From: an uncultured Saprospiraceae bacterium
GTDB taxonomy: Bacteria > Bacteroidota > Bacteroidia > Chitinophagales > Saprospiraceae
Assembly: GCA_937997635.1 (NCBI GenBank)
Contig: CALLFA010000028.1
Coordinates: 1-42,673, forward strand
Length of the DNA stretch: 42,673 nucleotides
Direction of reading: 5' to 3'
Positions 18,043 through 27,529 of the stretch are shown here, piece after piece. Position 1 is the stretch's first letter. The number at the start of each line of letters is the position of its first letter. The notes below the pieces were generated by a model. It was not told where the DNA came from. It made no database searches and was given only the letters and a program-made list of their open reading frames with translations. A program made the translations under genes and the position numbers.

Positions 18043-20433
18043 ATGAAGCTAAATCACATACTCTTACAATTTTTCTTTTGTGCGCTCTGTACAACAGTAT
18101 TAGCACAAGGAGAAAATTTCACTTTAACAGTAGCCGAACCCGCAGGTGTTGCAGGCACATATGACTTGAATAATGCACACGCTTTTGGACTTGGCAGTTG
18201 CGCGAGCGAAATAGAAGGAGAAATTGTATTAGCTTCTGCCGGCACAGACACAGAAGCTTGTGAAAATGTGCGCTCACTTGGTCTAGATGTTGATGGCAAG
18301 ATAGCTATGGTAGATCGTGGTAATTGCGCGTTTATTGAAAAAGCAGATATTGTCCAAAGTTTTGGTGCGATTGCTATCATTATCTGTAACAATGTACCAA
18401 ATGATACGCTCATAACATTTGGCGTAGGTGCAGATGTAAATCCACTTCCAAACATTACTATCCCAGCTTTTTCAATGAGGCTTAGGGATTGTAATACTTT
18501 GAAAGCAGAAATAGAAGGAGGAATTACAGGAGTCTTTTCAAGAGATTCTGGTGGATTTTTAGATGACAACAGTGATGACGAAGTATTTTGGAGTGAAGGC
18601 TTTTCAGGTGGATTAAATGGTTGGACTGCTGAAGGTCTCTTTTGTGGAAATGGGCAAGATCCTAGTGGTGCCCTATGGCAATGGAAAGCAGGAGGGGTAT
18701 TATCAGAAGGAAATTTCGCGAATCCAGCAACGGAGATGATTTCTAGAAATCCGTGTGATGGTTTCATTGTTTTTGACTCGGATTTTTTAGACAATGGTGG
18801 CACCACCGTATTCACCGATGTTGCATCTGGGATTGTAGGAGCAGGCGATTGCACGATACCACATGAAGGCATCATCACTTCTCCACCTATTGATCTATCG
18901 GCAACTAGTGCGGCAGATGATGATTTCATAGGCTTAAAATTTTCTCAATCAGGTCGCCAATTTCAATCAACCTTCTTGGTAGAATGGAGTACTGATGGCG
19001 GCACCACTTGGAATGAAAGAGAAGTAAATACTAATGTAGAATTAAATGATCCTTTTGGCAATATCCAAAGATTCCCCTTACCTGGTGTAACGAATAGCGA
19101 TAATTTATTATTGAGATTCAGATTTTTCCAAGATTATTATGTCTGGGGTATTGATGACGTAGAGGTGATAAAATTTGTTGGCATCAACGCACAAATAGAA
19201 AATACATTCTTCACACCTCTTTCTGCTGTCATTCCCATCACTCATGCCGATGCCGATACATTTGCTTTTTCCACGAGTGTCATAAACAGTGGTGCTGAAC
19301 CAATTGACGTGAGATTAGATGTAGAAGTGGTACAAGTAGTTAATAATGATGATACCGACGAAGTTGTCCATATGGATCAAGCTACTTTAACAGGGATTGC
19401 AAGTGGCGATACAACAACAGTGACAGTCGAAGATCTTTGGGTACCAAACGAGATAGATGTCGGGCTATATAGGATGGATTATAATTTGACAGTTCTGAAT
19501 GGTGATGAGTCGGATCTTGGCGATAACTCTGAATCATTCTTTTTTGCCATAACGGAAGGTCAATTTGGAAAAGCCGTCGTTGCGTCTCAAAATGACCTTA
19601 ATGCCTTTAGATACAGAGGTGGCCCAGATGATCAATGGGGAATTGGTGCAGTGTTTCCTACTGCTAATGGTGTTGGTAGATTTGAAGCACAAGACATCAG
19701 TTTCGGTGCATTCACACAAGATGGTGCTACTGTAGAAAATTTCATTGCTGAAGTCGCCTTACTACGAATGGTGAGTGATCAGCCAGGGTTTTTTCCAGCT
19801 GATTTTGACAATCAAAACACCTCATATTTAAATCATCCTAATTTTGAAGTCGTTTTCCAAACCACGCATGTTTTTTCAGATGCGGCTAATAATGAGTTCG
19901 TTACCATTGACTTGTCAGATGCTGGAATAGACCCATTGGAGCCAGGAACCAGATACGTCGTGATGATATTCTTTGACGATAATACCACAAGCACAATAGG
20001 TGTTGCTAATAATGATCTCTTTTTGGTTGCTGATGATGGTACGCCAATGTCTGGGGTATTGCTGTATTTACCAGACAGAAGTCCCTCATGGTTTACTGGT
20101 TTTCAAGGCTTTACACCTCCTGGTCCAGTTGTTTCTTTAGGCATTGCATTATCATCTCCAGTAGATGAAGTACCGCTTCCAGATGAGGTGTTCAAGGCAT
20201 TCCCTAATCCAGCATATGATTTCATTAATGCGCAACTTGACTTTCAAGAGCCTACAGATGTAAGTGTAATCATTGCTAATATAGAGGGTCGTATTCTATC
20301 TGTACAGAATGAAAAATCAGTGAAAAAAAGAGACGTACAAATGGATGTCTCTTCTTTACCAAATGGTTCTTACTTATTGAGGGTCGCTACAAATGAAGGG
20401 ACCAAAACGACACAAATTATAGTACAACACTAA
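18043..20433 (+). CDS. Secreted PA-domain protein with type IX secretion sorting domain
   Basis: The 796-aa protein begins with a signal peptide (KLNHILLQFFFCALCTTVLA then QGENF). I use ATG 18043 rather than the TTG two codons upstream because it gives a normal signal peptide. Residues ~30-165 form a protease-associated (PA) domain (GKIAMVDRGNCAFIEKA, IPAFSMRLRDC). A jelly-roll or MAM-like domain with Asp-rich loops follows (~185-370, to VWGIDDVEV), then a beta-sandwich region. The last ~80 residues are a type A T9SS sorting domain (FKAFPNPAYDFI, then LPNGSYLLRVATNEGTKTTQIIV). It is therefore exported across the outer membrane by T9SS and attached or released. No protease catalytic domain is seen, so an adhesin or binding function is more likely than proteolysis. 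It is monocistronic, followed by a terminator. Confidence 0.88.
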   Translation: MKLNHILLQFFFCALCTTVLAQGENFTLTVAEPAGVAGTYDLNNAHAFGLGSCASEIEGEIVLASAGTDTEACENVRSLGLDVDGKIAMVDRGNCAFIEKADIVQSFGAIAIIICNNVPNDTLITFGVGADVNPLPNITIPAFSMRLRDCNTLKAEIEGGITGVFSRDSGGFLDDNSDDEVFWSEGFSGGLNGWTAEGLFCGNGQDPSGALWQWKAGGVLSEGNFANPATEMISRNPCDGFIVFDSDFLDNGGTTVFTDVASGIVGAGDCTIPHEGIITSPPIDLSATSAADDDFIGLKFSQSGRQFQSTFLVEWSTDGGTTWNEREVNTNVELNDPFGNIQRFPLPGVTNSDNLLLRFRFFQDYYVWGIDDVEVIKFVGINAQIENTFFTPLSAVIPITHADADTFAFSTSVINSGAEPIDVRLDVEVVQVVNNDDTDEVVHMDQATLTGIASGDTTTVTVEDLWVPNEIDVGLYRMDYNLTVLNGDESDLGDNSESFFFAITEGQFGKAVVASQNDLNAFRYRGGPDDQWGIGAVFPTANGVGRFEAQDISFGAFTQDGATVENFIAEVALLRMVSDQPGFFPADFDNQNTSYLNHPNFEVVFQTTHVFSDAANNEFVTIDLSDAGIDPLEPGTRYVVMIFFDDNTTSTIGVANNDLFLVADDGTPMSGVLLYLPDRSPSWFTGFQGFTPPGPVVSLGIALSSPVDEVPLPDEVFKAFPNPAYDFINAQLDFQEPTDVSVIIANIEGRILSVQNEKSVKKRDVQMDVSSLPNGSYLLRVATNEGTKTTQIIVQH

Positions 20434-20446
20434 CATATACTATATG

Positions 20447-20486
20447 CCGATCCTGATGCTCATGCGTTGGGATCGGTATACTTTTC
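20447..20486 (+). terminator. Intrinsic terminator of the T9SS protein gene
   Basis: CCGATCC (20447-20453) pairs with GGATCGG (20470-20476) around a 16-nt loop, followed by a T-rich tail (cttttctctt). It begins 14 bases after the TAA. Confidence 0.6.
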
Positions 20487-20561
20487 TCTTCAATACAGTG
20501 ATTTCTTTAATACGGTGAAATAGGACTACCTATTAGATTTTATTGCTTATATAATTGATTA

Positions 20562-20587
20562 CTCGCAATAGCGAGAGACCATCTCTC
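20562..20587. other. Two overlapping, mutually exclusive small hairpins
   Basis: CTCGC-AATA-GCGAG (20562-20575) and GAGAGA-CCA-TCTCTC (20573-20587) share bases 20573-20575, so only one can form at a time. They lie in the 257-bp gap between the convergent T9SS-protein and cca genes, which otherwise holds only the terminator. Function unknown; may be chance or 3'-end structure. Confidence 0.3.
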
Positions 20588-20690
20588 CCCCACTGTTGAT
20601 CAAACTCTGTTGGGTTGTTGATAGGCAATATGAGCTGCTTGGTTATACGTTGAATCTATACGGCCTAGAATAAGGGCTAATAAACGATAA

Positions 20691-22124
20691 CTAATTCTTA
20701 GTCGCTGTGTCAAAGCCCAACTCCTCGCCTTTCTGAAGCATGAAGTTTTTAGCTTCTTCAAACGTATTGGGGATCTGACCATCTAGAATGGCTTCTCGTA
20801 TTGAATCTTTGATGACGCCCACTTCTCGACAAGGCTTCATATTGAAGGTCTTCATAATAAACTCACCACTGATCGGTGGCTGCCAATTTCTGATTTTATC
20901 TTTCTCTTCTACCTCGACTAATTTTTGTTTTACGATTTCGTAATTCTTCTTGATGCGTGCCACCTTCTTTTCATTCTTAGATGTAATGTCGGCATTGCAC
21001 AATATCAGGAGGTCTTCAATATCTTCGCCTGCATCGAATAACAATCTTCGCATTGCAGAGTCCGTAATGTCTTCATTCGTCAAACTGATTGGCCTTAAAT
21101 GTAGTCTGACTAATTTCTGTACATACTTCATTTTTACATCAAGAGGCAGACGCATTCGTTTGAATATCTTCGGTACCCAACGAGCGCCGACGACCTCGTG
21201 CCCATGAAAGGTCCATCCATGGTTTGGATCAAATCGCTTAGTAGGTGGCTTCGCAATATCGTGAAGAAGCGTTGCCCAAAGCAGCCAGATATTCTTATTA
21301 GACATAGTCGCTCTAGCCACATTATCGACGACTTGTAAGGTGTGATAAAAATTATCCTTATGCCCTTTACCATCTTTGTATTCCACACCATGCAATGCAG
21401 CAAGTTCAGGCAATACGAGGTCGAGAAGTTTAGTCTCATGCAACAGTTTCAGCCCAATAGAAGGCTTATCAGATAAGAGGATTTTATTGAATTCTGTTGT
21501 TATCCTCTCGTTAGAAACAATACCAATCCGGAATCTATATTTCTCAATAGCTTCTAAAGTTTCTGGATGGATGACAAATCCCAATTGTGACGCAAACCGA
21601 ATCGCTCTCATCATCCTTAAGGGATCATCAGAAAACGTTTTACCTGGCTCTAAGGGTGTTTGAATGTTTTTCTTCTCAATATCATATATGCCGCCGAAGG
21701 GATCTATGATGTGACCAAAATCATCTTTATTCAGCGAAACAGCCATGGCATTAATGGTGAAATCTCTTCGATTCTGATCGTCTTCTAAAGTTCCTTCTTC
21801 TACCACTGGTTTGCGCGAATCGTGGTTATAAGATTCTTTTCGAGCACCGACAAATTCAATCTCTAGATCTTTATGCTTAATCATCGCAGTGCCAAATCGG
21901 CGATAGACAGCAATTCTGGGAATCGGTCTCAATTTGGCAGCTAGCGCTTCTGCCAGCCTGATTCCACTACCAACACAGACGATATCTATATCTTTTGACT
22001 CACGGGCCAACACACGGTCTCTGACATAACCTCCGACAACATAAGCTGGACAACCCAACTCTTCCGCAGTAATAGAGATGAGCTCGAATATCTTTCGTTC
22101 GTATGGTTTGATGTTAAATACCAT
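20691..22124 (-). CDS. cca: CCA tRNA nucleotidyltransferase with HD domain
   Basis: A 477-aa class II nucleotidyltransferase that builds or repairs the 3' CCA of tRNA. The catalytic head shows VVGGYVRD (29-36), the metal-binding D45-x-D47 in KDIDIV, and RRDFTINAMA; the RNA-binding neck follows (DPLRMMRAIRFASQLGF). A C-terminal HD phosphohydrolase domain is present (HTLQVVDNVA and LLHDIAKP). Poly(A) polymerases of the same class cannot be excluded by eye, but the Bacteroidota HD-containing form is normally the CCA enzyme. It is the last gene of lysC-dus-cca; its ATG directly follows the dus TAA. Confidence 0.92.
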   Translation of the reverse strand: MVFNIKPYERKIFELISITAEELGCPAYVVGGYVRDRVLARESKDIDIVCVGSGIRLAEALAAKLRPIPRIAVYRRFGTAMIKHKDLEIEFVGARKESYNHDSRKPVVEEGTLEDDQNRRDFTINAMAVSLNKDDFGHIIDPFGGIYDIEKKNIQTPLEPGKTFSDDPLRMMRAIRFASQLGFVIHPETLEAIEKYRFRIGIVSNERITTEFNKILLSDKPSIGLKLLHETKLLDLVLPELAALHGVEYKDGKGHKDNFYHTLQVVDNVARATMSNKNIWLLWATLLHDIAKPPTKRFDPNHGWTFHGHEVVGARWVPKIFKRMRLPLDVKMKYVQKLVRLHLRPISLTNEDITDSAMRRLLFDAGEDIEDLLILCNADITSKNEKKVARIKKNYEIVKQKLVEVEEKDKIRNWQPPISGEFIMKTFNMKPCREVGVIKDSIREAILDGQIPNTFEEAKNFMLQKGEELGFDTATKN

Positions 22125-23120
22125 TTAGGCCAAACTTACTTCTTTAGAATATATTTCTTCTATTTGACTTAAAATTTCAAACAGAACAGATGGATCTAGT
22201 TCTGTCACAAGCTTACTTCTGTAATATTTGATGTTTCGTAGTCCCTTAAAATAGTTGGTATAATGCCGTCTCATTTCCAAGATACCCAACCGCTCTCCTT
22301 TCCATTCAATGCTGTGCGTCAAATGTTGTTTGGCTGCAGCTACACGTTCTTGTAAGGTGGGTGGAGCTATGATTTCTCCTGTTTCAACAAACGCTTTTAT
22401 TTCTCTAAAAATCCAAGGATAGCCAATACTTGCTCTTCCTATCATAATGCCATCTACGCCATATCGGTTTTTGTATTCCACAGCTTTCTGGGGAGAATCA
22501 ATATCACCATTTCCAAAAATGGGGATATGAACTCTCGGGTTTTCTTTGATTTTACCTATGAGACTCCAATCTGCTTCACCTTTGTACATCTGCTTCCTTG
22601 TCCTTCCATGAATACTGAGTGCTTTTATGCCAACATCCTGCAACCGCTCAGCAACTTCTTCGATGTATTGGGTTTTGTCATCCCAGCCTAATCTGGTCTT
22701 GACTGTCACGGGTAGAGATGTCGATTTTACGATTTCATCTGTGAGTTTGACCATTCGATCAATGTCTTGCAAAATGCCTGCACCTGCCATTTTACAAACT
22801 ACCTTTTTAACTGGGCATCCATAATTGATGTCTAAGACTTCTGGTTTTGCTTCTTCTACGATCTCAGCAGCACGTTTCATTGAATCAATATTGGCACCAA
22901 AAATTTGGATTCCAATTGGTCTTTCTTCTTCGTAAATGTCTAGTTTCTGGACACTCTTTGTTGCATCGCGGATGAGCCCTTCTACAGAAATGAATTCTGT
23001 GTACATCATGTCACAGCCATTGGCTTTACAAAGTGCCCTGAATGGTGGATCACTCACATCTTCCATTGGTGCAAGCAGCAACGGAAATTCTCCAAGATCT
23101 ATGTCAGCTATTTTTGTCAT
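22125..23120 (-). CDS. dus: tRNA-dihydrouridine synthase (DusB-like)
   Basis: The 331-aa flavoenzyme reduces uridine to dihydrouridine in the tRNA D-loop. Visible are the FMN-barrel start LLAPMEDVSDPPFR, the catalytic Cys102 in DINYGCPVKKVVCKMAGAGIL, VKTRLGWDD, the LSIHGRTRKQMYKGEADW strand and the phosphate-binding IPIFGNGDI and GVDGIMIGRASIGYPWIF. The GCPVKK sequence is DusB-like. It sits between lysC and cca with TAAATG junctions on both sides, so all three should be co-translated; two of the three act on tRNA. Confidence 0.93.
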   Translation of the reverse strand: MTKIADIDLGEFPLLLAPMEDVSDPPFRALCKANGCDMMYTEFISVEGLIRDATKSVQKLDIYEEERPIGIQIFGANIDSMKRAAEIVEEAKPEVLDINYGCPVKKVVCKMAGAGILQDIDRMVKLTDEIVKSTSLPVTVKTRLGWDDKTQYIEEVAERLQDVGIKALSIHGRTRKQMYKGEADWSLIGKIKENPRVHIPIFGNGDIDSPQKAVEYKNRYGVDGIMIGRASIGYPWIFREIKAFVETGEIIAPPTLQERVAAAKQHLTHSIEWKGERLGILEMRRHYTNYFKGLRNIKYYRSKLVTELDPSVLFEILSQIEEIYSKEVSLA

Positions 23121-24404
23121 TTATTTTCTTTTAACAACAGGAACATCTTTAACCACCATCTGGATTGTGTTGCTCAATCTCTCTTCAAACAACACGATTT
23201 TTCCCTTTTTGAGTTCATCAACAACTTGCTGATTAAAATGCCTGACTGTGATCAATTCCTGACCGCGATCAACAACGACTTTAAACTCATCAGCCAAATC
23301 CTCTTTTAATGCATTCAATTTTTGAAGATCCTCATGCGTACAAATAGTAAAACTGATGGCTGTGTTTCTCATCATATTCACCTTAATGCGATGCTTGGTA
23401 AACAAATCAAATAATCGACTCAAGTGATGTTCAGCAACAAAAGAAAAGTCTTTGGTAGAAAAATGAATCAGTGCTTGCTTATCTTCCACCACAATCACAG
23501 GAGGATAATTCAATTCGACCTCATCGGAAATCATGGTACCATCACCTTCTGGATCTATAAATGATCTTACGTACAGAGGAATGCTTTTATTTTGTATTGG
23601 CTTAATCGTTTTAGGATGAATAACCTTTGCGCCATAGTATGTCATCTCAATTGCTTCCTTATAAGACAGACGATCAATCTTGGTCAGGTTCTCAAAACGC
23701 CTTGGATCTCCCGTAAGAATCCCCGGTACATCCTTCCAAATACTCATGGAATCTGCATCAAGACAAAAGGAGAAAATAGATGCGGTATAATCTGACCCTT
23801 CTCTACCAAGAGTAATCGTCATCTCAGAGTTTGATCTGCCTATAAAGCCTTGTGTGATGATAATGTCTGTTTCTTCAAACAAGTCATTGACCTTGCGTTC
23901 AATATTCAGCTGTGTTTGTTTCCAGTCAACATTGCCTTCTCTGTGCGTGCTGTCAGTCAGGATCACATCCCTAGCATCTAGCCATGAAGCTTTCATCCCT
24001 TGTTCATTCAAATACTGGCAAACAATTTTGGTGGATGCCAATTCTCCACAAGAAACAGTCTGGTCATAATCTAGATCATAATTAGATTTGTCCGATTGTT
24101 GCAGGTGTGCAGAAGCTCCATCAAATATTGACATCAGTTCAGCCAAAATGTCCTTTTCAGATTTAAACAATGCTATGACCTCCGTCGTATGATATTGTTT
24201 GACTTTATCTAAAGATTCCTCTCCTTTTTCTTTTCCATTTTCATAATAGGCCTTAATGACATTCTCTAAAGCATTAGTCATTTTACCCATAGCAGATATG
24301 ACCACAAGTAACTTATCGTTCCCATAGGTTTGTATGATGGAACTGACATTTTTAATGTTATCTGCATCCTTTACTGATGCCCCTCCGAATTTGAAAACTT
24401 TCAT
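23121..24404 (-). CDS. lysC: Aspartate kinase (monofunctional)
   Basis: The 427-aa enzyme phosphorylates aspartate at the head of lysine, threonine and methionine synthesis. Family motifs are MKVFKFGGASVKDADNI at the N-terminus, LGREGSDYTASIF, and the WKDVPGILTGDPR stretch; the C-terminal ~130 residues carry ACT-type regulatory strands (LIHFSTKDFSFVAEHHLS; KHRIKVNMMRNTAISF), suggesting feedback control by an amino acid. A frame open to 24506 would add 34 residues, but I choose ATG 24404 because it matches the family N-terminus and sits just downstream of a perfect -7 box. No homoserine dehydrogenase domain is fused. Confidence 0.92.
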   Translation of the reverse strand: MKVFKFGGASVKDADNIKNVSSIIQTYGNDKLLVVISAMGKMTNALENVIKAYYENGKEKGEESLDKVKQYHTTEVIALFKSEKDILAELMSIFDGASAHLQQSDKSNYDLDYDQTVSCGELASTKIVCQYLNEQGMKASWLDARDVILTDSTHREGNVDWKQTQLNIERKVNDLFEETDIIITQGFIGRSNSEMTITLGREGSDYTASIFSFCLDADSMSIWKDVPGILTGDPRRFENLTKIDRLSYKEAIEMTYYGAKVIHPKTIKPIQNKSIPLYVRSFIDPEGDGTMISDEVELNYPPVIVVEDKQALIHFSTKDFSFVAEHHLSRLFDLFTKHRIKVNMMRNTAISFTICTHEDLQKLNALKEDLADEFKVVVDRGQELITVRHFNQQVVDELKKGKIVLFEERLSNTIQMVVKDVPVVKRK

Positions 24405-24418
24405 ATAGTAAACAGGTG

Positions 24419-24426
24419 CAAAAGTA
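24419..24426 (-). promoter_or_regulatory. Bacteroidota -7 promoter element for lysC-dus-cca (TACTTTTG)
   Basis: The minus strand reads TACTTTTG, a perfect TAnnTTTG, ending 14 bases before the lysC ATG at 24404. It lies inside the longer theoretical reading frame, which is further reason to prefer the short start. A weak TTTC occupies the expected -33 position. Confidence 0.5.
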
Positions 24427-24547
24427 AGGACAAAAAACTGATCTGAAATGGAATTATTCAACTTGATTCGCCGTTTCTTTGGTGTATGTTGTTTAAAAAT
24501 CAGCATTTTATCATTTATTCAATAAAAACAAAAAGTAAAACATAGTT

Positions 24548-25018
24548 ATGGGACTATTTTCATTCCTTAAAAACGCAGGTCGTAGTTTGAGAGAGGACAA
24601 TTCTGAAGAAGCGGCAGAAGCTAAAGACCGATTAGTAGAGAAGAAGTTAATTGAGGTTTTCTACGAGCACAAATTACCAATTAATGATTTTTCAGTTGAT
24701 GTCGACGATGACAAGGTGATTGTGTATGGTACAGCTGACAATCAAGCAGATAAAGAAAAGGCAATTCTGGCAATTGGCAATGTAGACGGAATAGCATCTG
24801 TTGACGATAGGATTTCTGTTTTGGCTGCCGCAGAAGCACCTCCAGTACCACAAGCAACTTTTTACGAAGTGCAAAGTGGTGATTCATTATCTAAAATCGC
24901 AAAAGCGCATTATGGAGACCCCATGAAATATATGGCAATTTTTGAAGCCAATCAGCCATTACTCAAGGATCCAAATATGATATATCCAGGTCAAATGTTA
25001 CGTATTCCGCATTTATAA
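24548..25018 (+). CDS. BON and LysM domain protein (Kbp/YgaU-like)
   Basis: The 156-aa protein has a BON domain (~30-92: DFSVDVDDDKVIVYGTADNQADKEKAI and VDGIASVDDRI) and a C-terminal LysM domain (~104-156: YEVQSGDSLSKIAKAHYGDP, MIYPGQMLRIP). This order and length match E. coli Kbp/YgaU, a soluble potassium-binding protein. There is no signal peptide, which fits a cytoplasmic location despite the LysM domain. It is divergent from lysC and monocistronic, followed by a strong terminator. Confidence 0.9.
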   Translation: MGLFSFLKNAGRSLREDNSEEAAEAKDRLVEKKLIEVFYEHKLPINDFSVDVDDDKVIVYGTADNQADKEKAILAIGNVDGIASVDDRISVLAAAEAPPVPQATFYEVQSGDSLSKIAKAHYGDPMKYMAIFEANQPLLKDPNMIYPGQMLRIPHL

Positions 25019-25044
25019 GGATAATTCATTGTAAGACTAATAGT

Positions 25045-25082
25045 CCGCCTTATTTGATATCACAAGTAAGGCGGTTTTTTTC
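25045..25082 (+). terminator. Strong intrinsic terminator
   Basis: CCGCCTTATTTG (25045-25056) pairs with CAAGTAAGGCGG (25063-25074) with one G-U pair and a 6-nt loop, followed by seven T residues. It ends the BON-LysM transcript. Confidence 0.9.
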
Positions 25083-25145
25083 GTAAAATTATGCTAGGAC
25101 AAGGAACATTATGATAGACAGATTGTTTATTATCTTTATGAAATA

Positions 25146-25454
25146 ATGTTTAACCGAACGCCCATATCAGTGACACTTCTAATCATCTTTTGCATGAGCA
25201 TTGCTTGTACAGTCGTACTCGGAGCAACTGATGCCCAAAATGCAGAAATCATTCTTGAACTGGTAGAAGACGTTGAAGAATTGAAAAGTGAATTCGAAGA
25301 CTCTGCTGAAGAAGAGCGATCTAATGAAGACGACTATAGGTTAGATTGTCATTATTTTAGTGACCTAGTGATAATGTCGGATAGTCAAATGCACAAGTAT
25401 GATGATTATAACGATATTCACACTTTATTGATCGTACCTCCCCCCGAGCGTTAG
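25146..25454 (+). CDS. Small exported or membrane-anchored protein, unknown function
   Basis: The 102-aa product is not recognised. It has a hydrophobic N-terminal segment (ISVTLLIIFCMSIACTVVLG, ~7-26) that could be a signal peptide or anchor, a highly acidic middle (residues ~35-62, Glu/Asp-rich) and a C-terminal tail ending in PPPER. The segment SDSQMHKYDDYNDIHTLL looks conserved rather than random, but I cannot place it. It begins 64 bases after a terminator and stops 102 bases before the SulP transporter gene on the same strand, so it may be co-transcribed with it. ATG start; no ribosome binding site obvious. Confidence 0.6.
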   Translation: MFNRTPISVTLLIIFCMSIACTVVLGATDAQNAEIILELVEDVEELKSEFEDSAEEERSNEDDYRLDCHYFSDLVIMSDSQMHKYDDYNDIHTLLIVPPPER

Positions 25455-25556
25455 AGCACCCATTCTAAAATCACAAATCTCATTTACTGACTTTTTAATT
25501 AACATCAATTGCAATTGTTTGAACATTGCAAGAACAAAAAACTTTGAAAATTTACG

Positions 25557-27401
25557 ATGAAAAATTATTTCGATTTTAAGCATATTAGAGGAGACCTTTT
25601 TGGTGGACTTACAGCAGGAATTGTTGCTCTCCCTTTGGCATTGGCATTTGGGGTAAGCTCGGGTTTAGGACCTAGTGCAGGATTGTACGGTGCCATATTT
25701 ATCAGTTTTTTCGCAGCCTTGTTCGGTGGTACAGATACTCAAATTTCTGGACCTACTGCACCGATGACAGCTGTCAGTATGGTGGTGATTGCAAGTATTG
25801 TAGCGGCATTTGATGGAGAAGTATCGAAAGCATTGCCAGCAATTCTTACCATCTTTCTTTTATCAGGTTTGATTCAGATTTTACTAGGCTTTTTGGGCTT
25901 GGGTAAATACATTAAATACATACCTTATCCAGTTGTATCTGGATTTATGACCGCCATAGGTGTGATCATTTTAATTACACAAATCCTTCCTGCAATAGGT
26001 TATTATCCTAAAGAGGATTTATCATACGTGAATAAATTCAAACCACAAGCCGAAGAGATCATACTTGAAAACATACTCATTGAAGAAGCAGGAGAAGGCA
26101 TCCTTGTGTTAGAAAATTTTGAAGAGACCATCAAAAGAGCAAAGCAAATTACACCTGCTCAAATAGATAAAGAATCTACCACACTAGCTGGTAAAGAAGC
26201 CTCTGGTATTATTGGCACTGTAAAAGTGTTGCCTAATGCCCTAAAAAACATCAATTATCTGGAATTAATACTTGCTTTGCTCACCATCTTCATCATCTAT
26301 GGTTTTAAACGAATCACAACTGCAGTTCCAAGTACTCTGGTTGCCCTATTGGTGGTTTCAGTTGGTGCAATCGCCTTAGGTCTAGATTATAGGCCCATTG
26401 AAACGATTCCAAGTGGACTACCAATTCCCAACTTAAACATTGTAACGGAATTTAACTTTAGTTATATATCGCCCTTTATTTTCACAGCAATCACTTTAGC
26501 ACTATTAGGAGCTATTGATTCATTATTGACATCTGTAGTGGCCGATAATCTCACCAAGACCAAACACAATCCGAATAAAGAGTTGGTTGGTCAAGGTATC
26601 GGTAATAGTATAGCAGCGATATTTGGTGGTATACCTGGTGCAGGAGCTACAATCAGAACGGTTGTCAACATCAATTCAGGAGGTAAGACAAGATTATCTG
26701 GTATGATTGCAGGTGTACTCCTGTTGATTATCCTATTAGCCTTTGGACCAACAGCTTCACGGATACCTGCCGCTGTTCTTGCTGGAATATTGATTACTGT
26801 TGGCATTGGTGTTATGGATTATAAAGGACTCAAAGCTATTCCATACATGCCTAGACCAGAGGTAGCAATCATGCTTATCGTGCTGGTATTATCCTCTGTG
26901 TGGAATTTGGTATATGCCGTTGGTATAGGTCTTGTTATCGCTTCCCTTATGTTTATGAAGAAGATTGGTGATGTAACTGCGGAACAATCTAAAGTAGCAC
27001 CTATGGATGAAGAGTCTTGGCCAGATGAAGCTAACTTCCCTGTAAAATTCAAGGAAGAAGTATTCATTAAGCACATCAATGGACCTTTATTTTTTGGATC
27101 GACAAGTGATTTTCAGCAATTGATTAGACAGATACCTAGTACTGCGTCTACTGCTATCATCCGTATGGATAAGTGCTCATACATCGACCAATCAGGTTTG
27201 TATGCTATGGAAGATTCGTTACAGGAATTAATTCAAAAAGATGTAAAAGTTTTGTTGGTAAACCTTCAAGAGCAAGCTAGGTATATGCTTGAGCGTATAG
27301 ACATTATTCCAGATCTATTACCAGAAGATCAAATTTTCGTTGACTATGAAAGTTGTATCGAATGGGTAAAGGCTAATGTAGAAGATGTTCACCAGGCTTA
27401 A
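25557..27401 (+). CDS. SulP family inorganic anion transporter with STAS domain
   Basis: The 614-aa inner-membrane transporter has the SulP core: GGLTAGIVALPLALAFG (TM1), GPTAPMTAVS, the conserved ATIRTVVNINSGGKTRLSG segment and about a dozen hydrophobic spans. A cytoplasmic STAS domain occupies ~500-605 (GPLFFGSTSDFQQ; IIRMDKCSYIDQSGLYAMED). SulP proteins carry sulfate, bicarbonate or other anions; the substrate cannot be read from sequence. Between early TM helices there is an unusually long, charged insert of roughly 75 residues (PKEDLSYVNKF to ALKNINYL) compared with the classic family. The gene ends in a terminator shared with the convergent LOG-like gene. Confidence 0.92.
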   Translation: MKNYFDFKHIRGDLFGGLTAGIVALPLALAFGVSSGLGPSAGLYGAIFISFFAALFGGTDTQISGPTAPMTAVSMVVIASIVAAFDGEVSKALPAILTIFLLSGLIQILLGFLGLGKYIKYIPYPVVSGFMTAIGVIILITQILPAIGYYPKEDLSYVNKFKPQAEEIILENILIEEAGEGILVLENFEETIKRAKQITPAQIDKESTTLAGKEASGIIGTVKVLPNALKNINYLELILALLTIFIIYGFKRITTAVPSTLVALLVVSVGAIALGLDYRPIETIPSGLPIPNLNIVTEFNFSYISPFIFTAITLALLGAIDSLLTSVVADNLTKTKHNPNKELVGQGIGNSIAAIFGGIPGAGATIRTVVNINSGGKTRLSGMIAGVLLLIILLAFGPTASRIPAAVLAGILITVGIGVMDYKGLKAIPYMPRPEVAIMLIVLVLSSVWNLVYAVGIGLVIASLMFMKKIGDVTAEQSKVAPMDEESWPDEANFPVKFKEEVFIKHINGPLFFGSTSDFQQLIRQIPSTASTAIIRMDKCSYIDQSGLYAMEDSLQELIQKDVKVLLVNLQEQARYMLERIDIIPDLLPEDQIFVDYESCIEWVKANVEDVHQA

Positions 27402-27413
27402 TATAAATTAAAT

Positions 27414-27447
27414 GGTGTGGCACATAGATTTGATCGTGTGCCACACC
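27414..27447. terminator. Bidirectional terminator-like hairpin between convergent genes
   Basis: GGTGTGGCACA (27414-27424) pairs perfectly with TGTGCCACACC (27437-27447) across a 12-nt loop. It lies between the stops of the SulP (+) and LOG-like (-) genes. T-runs are weak on both sides, so it may be an RNA 3'-end stabiliser as much as an intrinsic terminator. Confidence 0.65.
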
Positions 27448-27529
27448 CATATATAATCTTGAATGTTTTATTTTATTAGTGAATTTGAAACGATCCCACC
27501 AAATTAAGTTGTCTGTAAAAGATCTTTGC

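Noticed and set aside
18054-18929. A 291-codon open frame antisense to the T9SS protein gene
   Set aside because: It is a shadow of a real gene with signal peptide, PA domain and sorting domain on the other strand; its own composition (Ser/Pro-rich, no motif) is what reverse reading produces.
24405-24506. Longer N-terminus for aspartate kinase
   Set aside because: The added residues are not family-like and the lysC promoter box lies within them.
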